Translations under genes and position numbers: made by a program
Shown: positions 15,329 to 23,763 of the stretch, piece after piece
Layout of the letters: each line of letters opens with the position of its first letter
Position numbering within the stretch: the stretch's first letter is position 1
Assembly (NCBI RefSeq): GCF_016863175.1
Contig: NZ_BOOJ01000052.1
Span: 81,225 to 145,224, forward strand
Length of the DNA stretch: 64,000 bases
Reading direction: 5' to 3'
DNA from: Paraplanobispora siamensis
Lineage (GTDB): Bacteria; Actinomycetota; Actinomycetes; Streptosporangiales; Streptosporangiaceae
Notes under the pieces: generated by a model
Database searches by the model: none
Seen by the model: only the letters and a program-made list of their open reading frames with translations
Told to the model about the DNA's origin: nothing

Positions 15329-16819
15329 ATGGACGTGCACGACCCGCAGGCGGCAGCCCGGGCCTTGGCCTTCACCGCGGTCAAGAACATCCGTCTGCCG
15401 GACATCCTCAACCACCTGGGGGTGACCCCCCAGCATTTCGACAGCATCTCTGACACCGATGTGATCCGCGCCGTGGTGACGGATGTGCAGGCCCACCTGG
15501 CGCGGATCGCCGACGGGCTGCGCCCGCCGCAGCAGGGCCCGGCCGCCCCCGACGATGACGTGCCGGCCCCTGCGTCGGTCCCGGAGCTGGCGCGCCTGGT
15601 GGACTGGCCCGGTTCCACGACGGTGCAGCAGCTGGGCCTCAGTCTTCGTGTCACAAACGTCCTGCTGCGCCAGGGCATCGGCACCCTGCGCCTCCTGCGC
15701 ACGACGCCGGATGACAGGTTCCAGTCTTTCCCCCAGTTCGGCCCGGCGGGCATCCAGGAGTTACGGGGGGCGCTGATGCGCGCCGCGCAAAGCCCGCGGC
15801 CGGGGGCGGCGTCGACAGAGGATGAGGCCAGGCGGTGGCCGGAGAGCGACGACATGGCCGCCCTGGCCCGCGCCATCGACTGGCCCGGCTCCACTGCGGT
15901 GCAGCAGCTGGGCCTCAGCCTGCGCGCCACCAACAGCCTGATACGCGCAGGCATCACCATCCTGGATGACCTGCGGACGGCCACCGACGATGAGATCCGG
16001 GAGATCCCCCAGTTCGGCCCGGCGGCCGTTGAGGAGTTACAGGAGGCGCTGGCGCGGGCCGCCGACCTCCCGCGGTCGGCGGCGCCGCAGGCAGAGCCCG
16101 CCGCCTCCGGGGAGCCGGTGACGCCGCGGCCCCCGGATCCGGTAGGGCCGCCGTTGACCACGGTGCGCGCCCGCATCCTGCGCGCCCTGGTGCGTAACCC
16201 GGGCCGCTCCCTGTACGTCTCAGAGATCGTCGCCCTGACCAGGGTGGAGGACAGCAAGGTGCGGGCGGCGCTGAAGGTGTTCGCTGACCAGGGGTGGGTG
16301 AACTCCGACCTGGAGGAGGGCAGCGCGCAGGATCTGGGTCGCACCCCGCGCCGCTACTACCGGATCAGCCCGGCTGGGCAGAACGCCTATGCCCATCGCC
16401 ACCCGGCAGAGGGCCGCCGCCAGCTGAGCCCCTTTGAGGCCGGCCGGGTCGGTGAGGCCTTCCTGGAGCTGGTGCGCAAAGGGCAGACCCAGGCCGATGC
16501 GTGCGCCCAGCTGGACATCAGCGTGGCGACCGTGCGGCGCTGGCGCATGAACGACAAAAAATTCGCCGCGCGTTATGAGCAGGCGCGGGAGCAGGGCCGG
16601 GAGCAGGGGCGCCTCAGCCGGCGTATCGCGGGCGTGGCTGCGGATCTGGCCCGCGGGGTCGGGATGACCGCGGCGTGTGAGCGCCAGGGCATGATGCCGG
16701 GGGAGATGGTGGCGCTGCGGCGCAGCGATGCGGCGGTGGAGGCGCAGATCCAGCAGGCGCTGGAGCAGGGGCGCGCGGCGTGGGGGTCCCCGGAGGCGGT
16801 TTCGGCCACTCAGGGGTAG
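15329..16819 (+). CDS. Transcription-factor-like protein: two RpoA-CTD-like domains, winged helix, HTH
   Basis: 496 residues, ATG behind AGGAG. Residues about 88-152 and 178-244 are two copies of the helix-hairpin-helix C-terminal domain of RNA polymerase alpha (pattern LGLSLR.TN.L...GI..L..L....D.....PQFGP....EL..AL). Residues about 275-357 form a winged helix (transcriptional-regulator type, ending RRYYRISPAG). Residues about 370-415 form another HTH (TQADACAQLDISVATVRRW). In alpha this domain binds UP-element DNA and activators; two copies on DNA-binding modules suggest a phage factor that recruits or redirects RNA polymerase. Confidence 0.82.
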   Translation: MDVHDPQAAARALAFTAVKNIRLPDILNHLGVTPQHFDSISDTDVIRAVVTDVQAHLARIADGLRPPQQGPAAPDDDVPAPASVPELARLVDWPGSTTVQQLGLSLRVTNVLLRQGIGTLRLLRTTPDDRFQSFPQFGPAGIQELRGALMRAAQSPRPGAASTEDEARRWPESDDMAALARAIDWPGSTAVQQLGLSLRATNSLIRAGITILDDLRTATDDEIREIPQFGPAAVEELQEALARAADLPRSAAPQAEPAASGEPVTPRPPDPVGPPLTTVRARILRALVRNPGRSLYVSEIVALTRVEDSKVRAALKVFADQGWVNSDLEEGSAQDLGRTPRRYYRISPAGQNAYAHRHPAEGRRQLSPFEAGRVGEAFLELVRKGQTQADACAQLDISVATVRRWRMNDKKFAARYEQAREQGREQGRLSRRIAGVAADLARGVGMTAACERQGMMPGEMVALRRSDAAVEAQIQQALEQGRAAWGSPEAVSATQG

Positions 16820-16904
16820 GGCAAGTCCGGCGCTTGCCGCGGTTACGGCGGCCCGTTTTGTTATGTCTGTGAGTTACCTCACCATTACTGCACGCTACCT
16901 CTAC

Positions 16905-16921
16905 GCTAAGTACGTGGACAA
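16905..16921 (+). promoter_or_regulatory. Diverged operator upstream of the anti-sigma-like gene
   Basis: CGCTAAGTACGTGGACA keeps the left half and has GGAC in place of GTAC. An AT-rich stretch with TGGTA...TACCA arms at about 16959-16982 lies between it and the gene at 17004 and may contain the actual -10. Confidence 0.4.
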
Positions 16922-17003
16922 AGACTTACCGTTCGGATAGGTTGACCCCAGGCAACGCTTGGTAAATCTTATATATACCAGCACTTGACCTGGAGAAACC
17001 CCC

Positions 17004-17408
17004 ATGGACACCTCCCTGCGTGCCATCAGCACCACCATCGCCGGACGACCTGAGCGGGTCGCCGACGCCCGCGAATTCGTCGCCGACGCCCTGCGCGGCA
17101 CCTCCTTCGTCGACGACGCAGTCCTGATGGTGTCGGAGGTTGCGGCCAACGCCGTACGGCACACCGCATCCGGCTGCACCGGCGGCTCCTACACCGTCAT
17201 CGTCGGCCCCACCGACGACGGAGCCGGATTCCGGGTGGAGGTCCACGACGCCGGCGCCGCCAGCGTGCCCTGCGTCCGACGCGCCCCCGGCGACGCCGAC
17301 GGCACCAACGGCCGCGGCGTGACCATCATGGACCTGCTGGCCACCCGGTGGGGGTTCGAGCGTGAGGCCGACCAGCACACGGTGGTGTGGTTCGAAGTCC
17401 CGCGCTGA
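17004..17408 (+). CDS. Anti-sigma-factor-like ATPase (HATPase/RsbW type)
   Basis: 134 residues, the usual size of this family. N box in VSEVAANAVRHT (near residue 45), G1 box VEVHDAG (near 77) and a G2-like GRGVTIMDLLATRWG (near 105) identify a GHKL ATP-binding fold as in RsbW/SpoIIAB. Such proteins bind a sigma factor or an anti-sigma antagonist and phosphorylate the latter. Streptomyces and relatives have many, so capture from a host is plausible. In a phage it might retune host sigma use. ATG behind GGAG. Confidence 0.8.
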   Translation: MDTSLRAISTTIAGRPERVADAREFVADALRGTSFVDDAVLMVSEVAANAVRHTASGCTGGSYTVIVGPTDDGAGFRVEVHDAGAASVPCVRRAPGDADGTNGRGVTIMDLLATRWGFEREADQHTVVWFEVPR

Positions 17409-17412
17409 CAAC

Positions 17413-17442
17413 TTGCCGCCCTATGCTAAGTACCTGTACATT
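17413..17442 (+). promoter_or_regulatory. Early-type promoter with operator
   Basis: -35 TTGCCG, 18-base spacer, -10 TACATT, operator AAGTACCTGTAC. Confidence 0.68.
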
Positions 17443-17450
17443 GGGTGGTA

Positions 17451-17465
17451 CGGGAGAGCGACCCG
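17451..17465 (+). promoter_or_regulatory. Leader hairpin CGGG-AGAGCGA-CCCG
   Basis: Minimal form of the leader hairpin, about eight bases after the -10 and directly before ACAGGAG, so the mRNA would begin with it. Confidence 0.65.
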
Positions 17466-17476
17466 ACAGGAGACCC

Positions 17477-18109
17477 ATGTTTGATCACGATGCCCTCTGG
17501 CGGCGCATTCCCCGGGGCGTGCGCACCTACATCGACGCCCGGGAACCCTACTTCCACACCGACCCGCCGATGATCCAGGCCGTCATCGGCCGAACCGGCG
17601 CCCACCGCAAGGTCATCATCACCCCCGACGGGCCCGGCCGCTACGGCGTGGAAATCGGCCGGATCGACCAGAACAGCTGGCGCTGGCAGCCGGTACGCAC
17701 CGCCGTCGGCGTGGAGGAGGACTTGGTGGGCGCGACGTTGACCACCCTGTTCGACCAGGCTGGTGACGGCATGCCTCTGCCCGCCGCCCTGGATGCGGCC
17801 TACACCGCCATCAGCCCGGCCACCCGGTCGGAGCTGGGCATCACCGCGCCCAGCTCCGACCCGCGCACCCCCGCCCAGTACCTGACCTTCCACCTGGACA
17901 GCGGCGCCCTGCCGGGCCGTACCATCCGCATCGACCACCACCCGGCGACCGGCCACTACACCATCAACGTCTACGCCCGCGACGTCGGCGACTACCCCGG
18001 CCAGGTCCAGCGCAACTGGGTCGCCCAGATCGCGTCGGTGCGGCTGGAACAGCTGGAGGCCGACGTCATCGCCCTGGCTCAGCAGGCCGTCACCTGGCGG
18101 GCGGCATGA
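17477..18109 (+). CDS. Hypothetical protein
   Basis: 210 residues, unrecognised. ATG chosen because AGGAG and the leader hairpin precede it. Alternating strand and helix pattern with His/Asp-rich loops around 150-170. First gene of a tight operon that runs to the SNF2 helicase at 21176, so it may serve the same DNA-directed process. Confidence 0.62.
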   Translation: MFDHDALWRRIPRGVRTYIDAREPYFHTDPPMIQAVIGRTGAHRKVIITPDGPGRYGVEIGRIDQNSWRWQPVRTAVGVEEDLVGATLTTLFDQAGDGMPLPAALDAAYTAISPATRSELGITAPSSDPRTPAQYLTFHLDSGALPGRTIRIDHHPATGHYTINVYARDVGDYPGQVQRNWVAQIASVRLEQLEADVIALAQQAVTWRAA

Positions 18110-18522
18110 TGCGCTCCCTGATCCGCCGCCTGCTGGCCGGTGCCCCCATGGCCCACCTGGCCCGCTTCTCCGGCCACCTGGCCCGCGCCGACACCGCCCG
18201 CTTCTACTGGCGGCCCCTGCTTTGCGCACGCCGATGGTCGCTGTTCATCATCTGGCGGGCCCACCCCGCCGACCCGCCCGAACCTCTGCCGCCCACCGTG
18301 CGCATCAACCCCGACTGGCTGGCCAAGACCGGCCGCGACCTGCCCGCGGACACACTGCTGTACCTGCGCATCCGCGACCGCATCCGCGCCCACACCCAGG
18401 ACCAGCCCGGCGACCTGAACGCCGCGTCGGCCGCGAACATCGCCGTCGACGCGGTCACTGACTTCCTGGCCGAACGCGGCTGCACCTGCCCCGGCGCCAA
18501 GGGGGTGCGCTCCGGTGACTGA
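18106..18522 (+). CDS. Hypothetical basic protein
   Basis: 138 residues; start overlaps the previous stop (ATGATG at TGA). Very basic N-terminus with Arg/Leu amphipathic helices (residues 1-45), a Trp/Phe-rich patch near 40-50 that may touch membrane, and a Cys pair at the C-terminus (CTC). No family recognised. Confidence 0.58.
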   Translation: MMRSLIRRLLAGAPMAHLARFSGHLARADTARFYWRPLLCARRWSLFIIWRAHPADPPEPLPPTVRINPDWLAKTGRDLPADTLLYLRIRDRIRAHTQDQPGDLNAASAANIAVDAVTDFLAERGCTCPGAKGVRSGD

Positions 18523-18787
18523 CCCCTACCGGGCCGTGGCGTGCCGCCGGGCAGCGGTGCTGTTCCGGCACTGGGGACGCGACGACGTCGACGGCGTGAT
18601 GGCCGTCTTGGAGGAGGCTGACCTTCTCCCCCACGAAAGCGCGGTGAACCTGGTCTTGGGCCTGCTGACCGTCGGCGGGCAGATGGCCGTCGCCGCCACC
18701 CACGGCGGCGCCGATGAGGTCGACCGGTACCTGGACCAGACCGTGGTCGCCGCCGCACTGGACGAATCGACTAAAGGTGAGAGATGA
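18515..18787 (+). CDS. Hypothetical helical protein, GTG start
   Basis: 90 residues, GTG start overlapping the upstream gene by eight bases, stop overlapping the next ATG. All helical, acidic in the second half. Position within a strictly overlapping operon supports its reality; function unknown. Confidence 0.6.
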   Translation: MTDPYRAVACRRAAVLFRHWGRDDVDGVMAVLEEADLLPHESAVNLVLGLLTVGGQMAVAATHGGADEVDRYLDQTVVAAALDESTKGER

Positions 18788-19437
18788 CGTTCACCATGAT
18801 GCAGGCGCCGTGGCCGCCGGAGGTCGTCGGCCGCCTCAACGCCTACCAGGCCGTCGGGTTCTTCCACCCCTACACCTGCGGCGGCAACCACGACGGGACG
18901 CCCCCGTCCCTGGTGGCCACCCCGGAAGGCTGGGTGTGCCCCGATGCGGGGTGCACCTACACCCAGGACTGGGCACACACCGCGCACGGCGACGGCCGGG
19001 CCGCCGCAGAGGCCGACATCCTGGCCGACATGCTGGGCGCCGGCCGCGCCACGGCCGGGGCGGCGGCCACGGCCGAACAGGTCGCCACCATCGTCGGCAG
19101 TCACCGCTTCAGCTACGCCAACGAACACGACCTGCACATCGCGCTGGCCGCCATCCTGGCCGACTCCGGCTTCGAAGTGCGCCAGGAGGTGCCGCTGTCG
19201 ACCGGCGGCCGGATCGACCTGATGACCGGCACGGTCGGCATCGAGGTGAAGGTCAACGGCCGGGCCTCAGAGGTGATGCGGCAGGTGGCCCGCTACGCCG
19301 CCTGCCCGGACATCACCGCGCTGGTCCTGATCACCAGCCGCGCCGCCCACCGCACCCTGGACCGCACCATCGGCACCGACGGCACGGTCAACGGCAAGCC
19401 GGTCACCATCGTGTGGATCAGCCAGGTGGTCGGATGA
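18784..19437 (+). CDS. PD-(D/E)XK nuclease-like protein with N-terminal zinc-finger-like region
   Basis: 217 residues. N-terminal 65 residues have CGGNH then CPDAGC, a possible zinc site. The C-terminal part has the restriction-endonuclease-like signature: Asp145 in GRIDLM, Glu154 and Lys156 in GIEVKVN, then RQVARYA (Q...Y helix). Such folds cut DNA in restriction enzymes, resolvases and repair nucleases. It is overlapped by ATGA with a SNF2-type helicase, so the two likely form a DNA-processing pair, possibly anti-host or in recombination. Confidence 0.75.
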   Translation: MTFTMMQAPWPPEVVGRLNAYQAVGFFHPYTCGGNHDGTPPSLVATPEGWVCPDAGCTYTQDWAHTAHGDGRAAAEADILADMLGAGRATAGAAATAEQVATIVGSHRFSYANEHDLHIALAAILADSGFEVRQEVPLSTGGRIDLMTGTVGIEVKVNGRASEVMRQVARYAACPDITALVLITSRAAHRTLDRTIGTDGTVNGKPVTIVWISQVVG

Positions 19438-21176
19438 GCCGTACCAAGACGTACGGGCTGCTGGTGTTCGGCCCCTACCTGGGCCGCGACACCTGGGGCA
19501 TCCGCGCCCACCCGCATGTCGCCCTGCGGATCAAGAGGATCTTCCCGCGGGTGGAGCAGTCCCGCACAGGCGACATCTACATCAAGCACACCCCGGAGGT
19601 CGCCCGCGACCTGGAGTGGCTGCTGGAGCGCTTCCCGCTGGAGATGAGCGAAGACGTCGCCGTCCGGCTGAAGACCGAAGCCGAAGCGCACCGGGCCACC
19701 GAAGAGGTCGTCACCGCGATCCTGGAGGGCTACCGGCCGCCGGATACCTGGCGCGCCCCCGCCCGGCCGGCCCGGCCCTACCAGCAGCAGGCTGCCGACA
19801 TCGTGCACGCCCGCCGCGGCGGCGTCCTGATCGGCGACCAGGTGGGCCTGGGCAAGACCTACACGTCCCTGCTGGTGCTGCGGGACCCGGCCGCGCTGCC
19901 CGCCCTGGTGGTCTGCCCCACCCACCTGCCGGCTCAGTGGCTGCGGGAGCTGGAGGCGACGCTGCCGTGGCTGCGCGGCCACATCATCACCAGCACCAAG
20001 CCCTACGACCCGACGGCCCGGCGCGGTTCCGACGGCCGCCAACCGGACGTGTGGATCACCACGTACTCCAAGCTGGCCGGGTGGGCGCACCACCTGCACG
20101 GCAAGATCAAAACACTGATCTTCGATGAGGTGCAGGAGCTGCGCACCGGCACCGCCACCAACAAGGGCCGGGCCGCGGCCCTGCTGGCCGAAGGCACGCT
20201 GTACCGGGCCGGGTTGAGCGCGACGCCGGTCTACAACTACGGCGATGAGGCCTGGGAGATCTACGACATCCTGGCGCCCGGCGCCCTGGGATCCAGGGAT
20301 GAATTCCTGCGCGAATGGGGCGGCGGCCAGCGTGGCATGAACGACCGGCACGTGAAGGTCGCCAATCCGCGGGCGCTGGGCACTTACCTGCGCGACACCG
20401 GCTTGATGGTGGCCCGCACCCGCGCCGAAGTCGGCCGCCAGCTCCCGGAGCCGACCCGCGTCACCCAGGACGTCATCGCCGACCACGCGGTCATCGACCG
20501 CGTCGCCGGGGACGTCGAAGCCATGGCCCAGCTGCTGCTGTCGCCCGACAGCGACCCCAAGGAGCGCTGGAGCGCGGCCGGGCAGATCGACTGGCGGATG
20601 CGGGAGGCCACCGGCATCGCCAAGGCCCCCTACGTGGCCGAATTCGTGCGGCTGCTGCTGGAGTCCGAACGGCGGGTGGTGCTGTGGGGCTGGCACCGGG
20701 CGGTCTACGACATCTGGCTGGAGAAGCTGAAGGCGTTCCAGCCGGTGCTCTACACCGGCAGTGAGAGCGCGGCCGGTAAGGCGCGCAGTGCCCAGGAGTT
20801 CATCGACGGCCGCTCCCGGGTGCTGATCATGTCGTTGCGGTCCGGTGCCGGCCTGGACGGCCTTCAGGGCGTGTGTTCGGTCGGCGTGTTCGGGGAGCTG
20901 GACTGGTCACCGGGCGTGCATTCCCAGTGCGAAGGCCGCCTGGCCCGCGAAGGCCAGGAAAACCAGGTGCTGACCTACTTCATGCTGTCCGACGATGGCA
21001 CCGACCCGCTGATGGCGGAGACGCTGAACCTGAAATCCGGCCAGGCAGAGCCGATCGTGAACCCGGACGCAGCGACGTTCGCCCCCGTCGTCGGAGACGT
21101 CGACCGGGCCCGCGCCCTGGCCGCCGACGTGCTGGCCCGGGTCCGCCGCCGGGCCGGGCAGCTCACCCTTCCCTAG
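19434..21176 (+). CDS. SNF2-family helicase/translocase
   Basis: 580 residues. Motif I GDQVGLGKT near residue 135, Walker B IFDEVQE, motif III SATP, motif V near LRSGAGLDGLQ and motif VI QCEGRLAREGQ are all present, in the SNF2 order. N-terminal 115 residues are an extra domain. The usual DEMGLGKT reads GDQVGLGKT and DEAH reads DEVQ, conservative for ATP binding and hydrolysis. SNF2 proteins translocate along double-stranded DNA. It starts inside the stop of the nuclease-like gene, pointing to a joint complex. Confidence 0.85.
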   Translation: MSRTKTYGLLVFGPYLGRDTWGIRAHPHVALRIKRIFPRVEQSRTGDIYIKHTPEVARDLEWLLERFPLEMSEDVAVRLKTEAEAHRATEEVVTAILEGYRPPDTWRAPARPARPYQQQAADIVHARRGGVLIGDQVGLGKTYTSLLVLRDPAALPALVVCPTHLPAQWLRELEATLPWLRGHIITSTKPYDPTARRGSDGRQPDVWITTYSKLAGWAHHLHGKIKTLIFDEVQELRTGTATNKGRAAALLAEGTLYRAGLSATPVYNYGDEAWEIYDILAPGALGSRDEFLREWGGGQRGMNDRHVKVANPRALGTYLRDTGLMVARTRAEVGRQLPEPTRVTQDVIADHAVIDRVAGDVEAMAQLLLSPDSDPKERWSAAGQIDWRMREATGIAKAPYVAEFVRLLLESERRVVLWGWHRAVYDIWLEKLKAFQPVLYTGSESAAGKARSAQEFIDGRSRVLIMSLRSGAGLDGLQGVCSVGVFGELDWSPGVHSQCEGRLAREGQENQVLTYFMLSDDGTDPLMAETLNLKSGQAEPIVNPDAATFAPVVGDVDRARALAADVLARVRRRAGQLTLP

Positions 21177-21178
21177 GC

Positions 21179-21228
21179 GCGACGCTAACGCACCGGATCC
21201 GCCACGGTGGGCCGGTGCGTTCGCCTTT
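21179..21228 (+). terminator. Terminator that also matches the late promoter motif
   Basis: A 10-bp stem AACGCACCGG/CCGGTGCGTT (21187-21221) followed by CGCCTTTTC ends the helicase operon. GCGACGCTA at 21179, 14 bases, then CCACGGT also fits the late promoter pattern, so readout of the downstream genes may switch late. Confidence 0.6.
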
Positions 21229-21253
21229 TCCAGTGCAAACTCGCACGAGCACC

Positions 21254-21282
21254 TTGTCCACGATGCTAAGTACCTGTACTTT
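21254..21282 (+). promoter_or_regulatory. Early-type promoter with perfect operator
   Basis: -35 TTGTCC, 17-base spacer, -10 TACTTT; here the operator AAGTACCTGTACTT is a complete palindrome apart from the centre. Confidence 0.72.
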
Positions 21283-21287
21283 GGAGG

Positions 21288-21308
21288 TGTCGGGAGAGCG
21301 ACCCGACA
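21288..21308 (+). promoter_or_regulatory. Leader hairpin TGTCGGG-AGAGCGA-CCCGACA
   Basis: Perfect 7-bp stem around AGAGCGA, beginning about six bases after the -10 and ending shortly before CAGGAG. Confidence 0.7.
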
Positions 21309-21323
21309 GTCAGGAGAACGACC

Positions 21324-21782
21324 GTGGACACTGCTGCGCGCCGCGCTGCCTTGAAAGCCCTCATCGACACCGCGCCCGTCACCCTGGAGGGCCTGCTGAC
21401 CGACCTGCGCCGCATCTGGGGCCATGTCCCCGGCGCCGCCGAACAGCAGATGTCGGCCGCACTGCGCGCTCTGGGCCGCCCGAACATCACCCCGGAGCAG
21501 GCCCAGACGATCGCCCAGCAGGGCGTCATCCAGATCAGCCCGACCGATGCCACCCTGCTGAAGCTGTGGTCAGAGGTCAGCTACTGGGCCGACCAGCTGG
21601 ACGCGGTGGAGGAAGGCACCTTCGACACCTCCGGCATGTTCACCGATGACGGCGACGGCCACTACGGCGCGCTGGACGTCGAAGGCTGGCACGCCGAATG
21701 CGTGCGCAGCCTGAACGACGCCCTGAACGCCGCCGCCGCCCACGTTCTCCCGATCACCGCCACGACCGCGAAGGTCGCGTGA
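21324..21782 (+). CDS. Hypothetical helical protein
   Basis: 152 residues, GTG start behind AGGAG. Helical, with an acidic DDGDGHYG loop near residue 110 and an Ala-rich C-terminal helix. First gene of the operon that carries the sliding clamp. No family recognised. Confidence 0.62.
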   Translation: MDTAARRAALKALIDTAPVTLEGLLTDLRRIWGHVPGAAEQQMSAALRALGRPNITPEQAQTIAQQGVIQISPTDATLLKLWSEVSYWADQLDAVEEGTFDTSGMFTDDGDGHYGALDVEGWHAECVRSLNDALNAAAAHVLPITATTAKVA

Positions 21783-21795
21783 GAAGGAGATGCCC

Positions 21796-21960
21796 ATGCC
21801 CATCAACACCGACGGCCTGCCCCCCACGGCCGTCCTGGCCATCCACCAGCAGGTCGCGCGCACCCTGCGCGACCCACTGGACGCCGCCCGCGTCCAGGAG
21901 ACCGCCGACCAGCTGCGGCGCACCGCCCGCCAGGCGCGGCAGGAGGTCCCCGCCTCATGA
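21796..21960 (+). CDS. Small hypothetical protein
   Basis: 54 residues, beginning MPINTDG; ATG at 21796 has AAGGAG six bases upstream (an earlier ATG at 21790 overlaps that site). Predicted as one long Arg/Ala/Gln-rich helix. Its stop overlaps the next ATG (ATGA). Real by spacing and coupling; function unknown. Confidence 0.6.
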   Translation: MPINTDGLPPTAVLAIHQQVARTLRDPLDAARVQETADQLRRTARQARQEVPAS

Positions 21961-22172
21961 CCACCACCCACGCCCCCACCGCCACCGTGCAGATCGACGC
22001 AGGCCTACTGGCCGCGCTGATCGAAAGGGCGGCGCACATCACCGTCCGGGTCGACCCCATCGACTTGGCCCGCGCCGGCCAGGCCACCGACGGCCGGGTG
22101 ATCTGGCCCTGCCGCTCCGACTGCCCGGTCTGCTGGGCCCAGGCGCGCCTGGAGGAGGCGACGGCCGGGTGA
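21957..22172 (+). CDS. Small protein with CxxxCxxC motif
   Basis: 71 residues, ATGA overlap upstream, GTGA overlap downstream. Cysteines in CRSDCPVC near residues 52-59 could bind metal. Helical N-terminal half. No family recognised. Confidence 0.6.
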   Translation: MTTTHAPTATVQIDAGLLAALIERAAHITVRVDPIDLARAGQATDGRVIWPCRSDCPVCWAQARLEEATAG

Positions 22173-22294
22173 ACCGCTCCCCCCGCGACTCCGGCATCGG
22201 CATCGGCCTGTGCCTGGCCCTGGTCAAGGTCACCCTCGCCATCGCAGTAGTGGCCACCGTCGTGCTGGCCATCGTCGTGTTCGTCCTCACCTAG
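22169..22294 (+). CDS. Single-pass membrane mini-protein
   Basis: 41 residues (GTG start, coupled to the gene before). After a short polar N-terminus nearly the whole chain is one hydrophobic helix rich in Val, Leu, Ala and Ile. Small phage membrane peptides of this type act as exclusion or regulatory peptides; nothing more specific can be said. Confidence 0.6.
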   Translation: MNRSPRDSGIGIGLCLALVKVTLAIAVVATVVLAIVVFVLT

Positions 22295-22307
22295 AAAGGG
22301 ATCTTGC

Positions 22308-22634
22308 ATGCGTATCGTCTACGGCAACCTGCCGCCGGAGGAGACGCCGTCCGGGCAGCAGAGCGTGGCGTTCACGCTGCTGCCCGACGGCGCCTACGCC
22401 CCCGGGGAGCGGGTGCAGGCCGTGCCGGCGGAGACCCGGGCCGACGACCCGGCGGTGTGGGCGGACGCCACGGTCGTGCGCCCCGCCCACGGCGACGACG
22501 GCGACTTCTACGTCATCCGCTTCGACGACCCGCTCTACCGCAACCACCCGCTGTCGCGCCAGGACGGCACCCGCATCTGCGCCGCCGCGCAGCTGCGCCC
22601 GCTCATCACCGACACCGCCAAGGAGGGCGCGTGA
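22308..22634 (+). CDS. Hypothetical protein upstream of clamp
   Basis: 108 residues, ATG behind AAAGG. Strand-rich, with acidic loops (HGDDGDFYVIRFDD), unrecognised. The end overlaps the GTG of the DnaN-like gene by four bases, so it is co-translated with the clamp. Confidence 0.6.
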   Translation: MRIVYGNLPPEETPSGQQSVAFTLLPDGAYAPGERVQAVPAETRADDPAVWADATVVRPAHGDDGDFYVIRFDDPLYRNHPLSRQDGTRICAAAQLRPLITDTAKEGA

Positions 22635-23755
22635 AGTTCATCGCCGACCAGCAGTCCCTGTCGGCCGCTGCGGCCTGGGTCGCCAAGGCCCTGCCCAACC
22701 GGCCGACCGCTCCGATCCTGGGCGCCATGAAGGTCACCGTGCGCCCGGATGCGGTGACGCTGGCCGCCTTCGACTACGACGTCTCCCTGACCACGACCGT
22801 GGAGGTGATGACCGGCGATTCGGGCACCTTCGCCGTGCCCGGCGGCCCGCTGCGGGAGATGCTGGCCTCCCTGCCACACGGGCAGGTCCAGGTCGACGTG
22901 GACACCGCCCGGGCCACGCTGCGCTGCGGCGGCGCGGTCTTCACCCTGCCGCTGATGCCGGTGGAGGACTACCCGGCCCTGCCGGAGGTCCCCGCCCCGG
23001 ACGGGCACTTCCCCGGCCAGGCGTTCGCCCAAGCCGCAACCCAGACCAAGTGCGCCACCTCCCGCGACGAAACGGTGCCGATCCTGTGCGCGGTCCGCAT
23101 CGACGTCACCGGCCGCCGGGGCGCCCTGGCCGCCACCGACCGCTACCGGCTGACCTGCCGGCGCCTGGAGTGGACTCCGGCCGCCGATCCGGTCACCTAC
23201 GGCCTGCTGGTGCGGGTCCCGGCGCTGGAGGCGGTGTGCGCCGCGATCGGCTCCAGCGCCAACCCGGTGCAGATGGCGGCCGTGCGCAACCTCAACGGCG
23301 ACGCGAGCATGGTCGCCTTCACCGTCGATGAGCGCATCATCACCTGCCGGGTCATCGATGAGGCCTACATCAAGTACGAAGAGCGGCTGGCCGACATCGG
23401 CGAGCGCGACCACAGCACGGAGGTCATGGTGGAGGTCGCGCCGCTGACCGCCGCGGTCAAGCGGGCTTCCCTGGTGTTGTCCCGCAACCAGCCCGTAAAG
23501 ATCGCCGTGGGCGATGAGACGATCGGCGTGCAGGCCGCCGGCGATGACTCCCAGCTGGCCGAACCGCTGGCCGCCCACACCCGGGGTGAGCACATCACCG
23601 TCGCGATCAACCACGCGTACCTGCTGGACGCCCTGGCGGCCATGCCGACGGAGGAAGTGCGCATGCAGTTCGGCAAGGCGACGCAGCCGATCATGTGTCG
23701 GCCGGTCGGCGGTACCGACTACCGGCACGTGCTGATGCCGATCCGGCTGGCGTAG
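22631..23755 (+). CDS. dnaN: DNA polymerase III beta-clamp homolog (DnaN)
   Basis: 374 residues, the normal length of a bacterial beta clamp with three repeated domains. Typical features: an N-terminal LSAAAAWVAKALPNRPTAPIL segment, LAATDRYRLTCR near residue 165 (ATD.yRL), and a C-terminal YLLDALAAM... then YRHVLMPIRL ending, as in host DnaN where the last residues line the partner pocket. As a homodimer it encircles DNA and tethers polymerases and repair enzymes. A phage copy suggests replication adapted to, or competing with, the host clamp. GTG start overlaps the previous stop. Confidence 0.9.
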   Translation: MKFIADQQSLSAAAAWVAKALPNRPTAPILGAMKVTVRPDAVTLAAFDYDVSLTTTVEVMTGDSGTFAVPGGPLREMLASLPHGQVQVDVDTARATLRCGGAVFTLPLMPVEDYPALPEVPAPDGHFPGQAFAQAATQTKCATSRDETVPILCAVRIDVTGRRGALAATDRYRLTCRRLEWTPAADPVTYGLLVRVPALEAVCAAIGSSANPVQMAAVRNLNGDASMVAFTVDERIITCRVIDEAYIKYEERLADIGERDHSTEVMVEVAPLTAAVKRASLVLSRNQPVKIAVGDETIGVQAAGDDSQLAEPLAAHTRGEHITVAINHAYLLDALAAMPTEEVRMQFGKATQPIMCRPVGGTDYRHVLMPIRLA

Positions 23756-23763
23756 GCGGCGCC

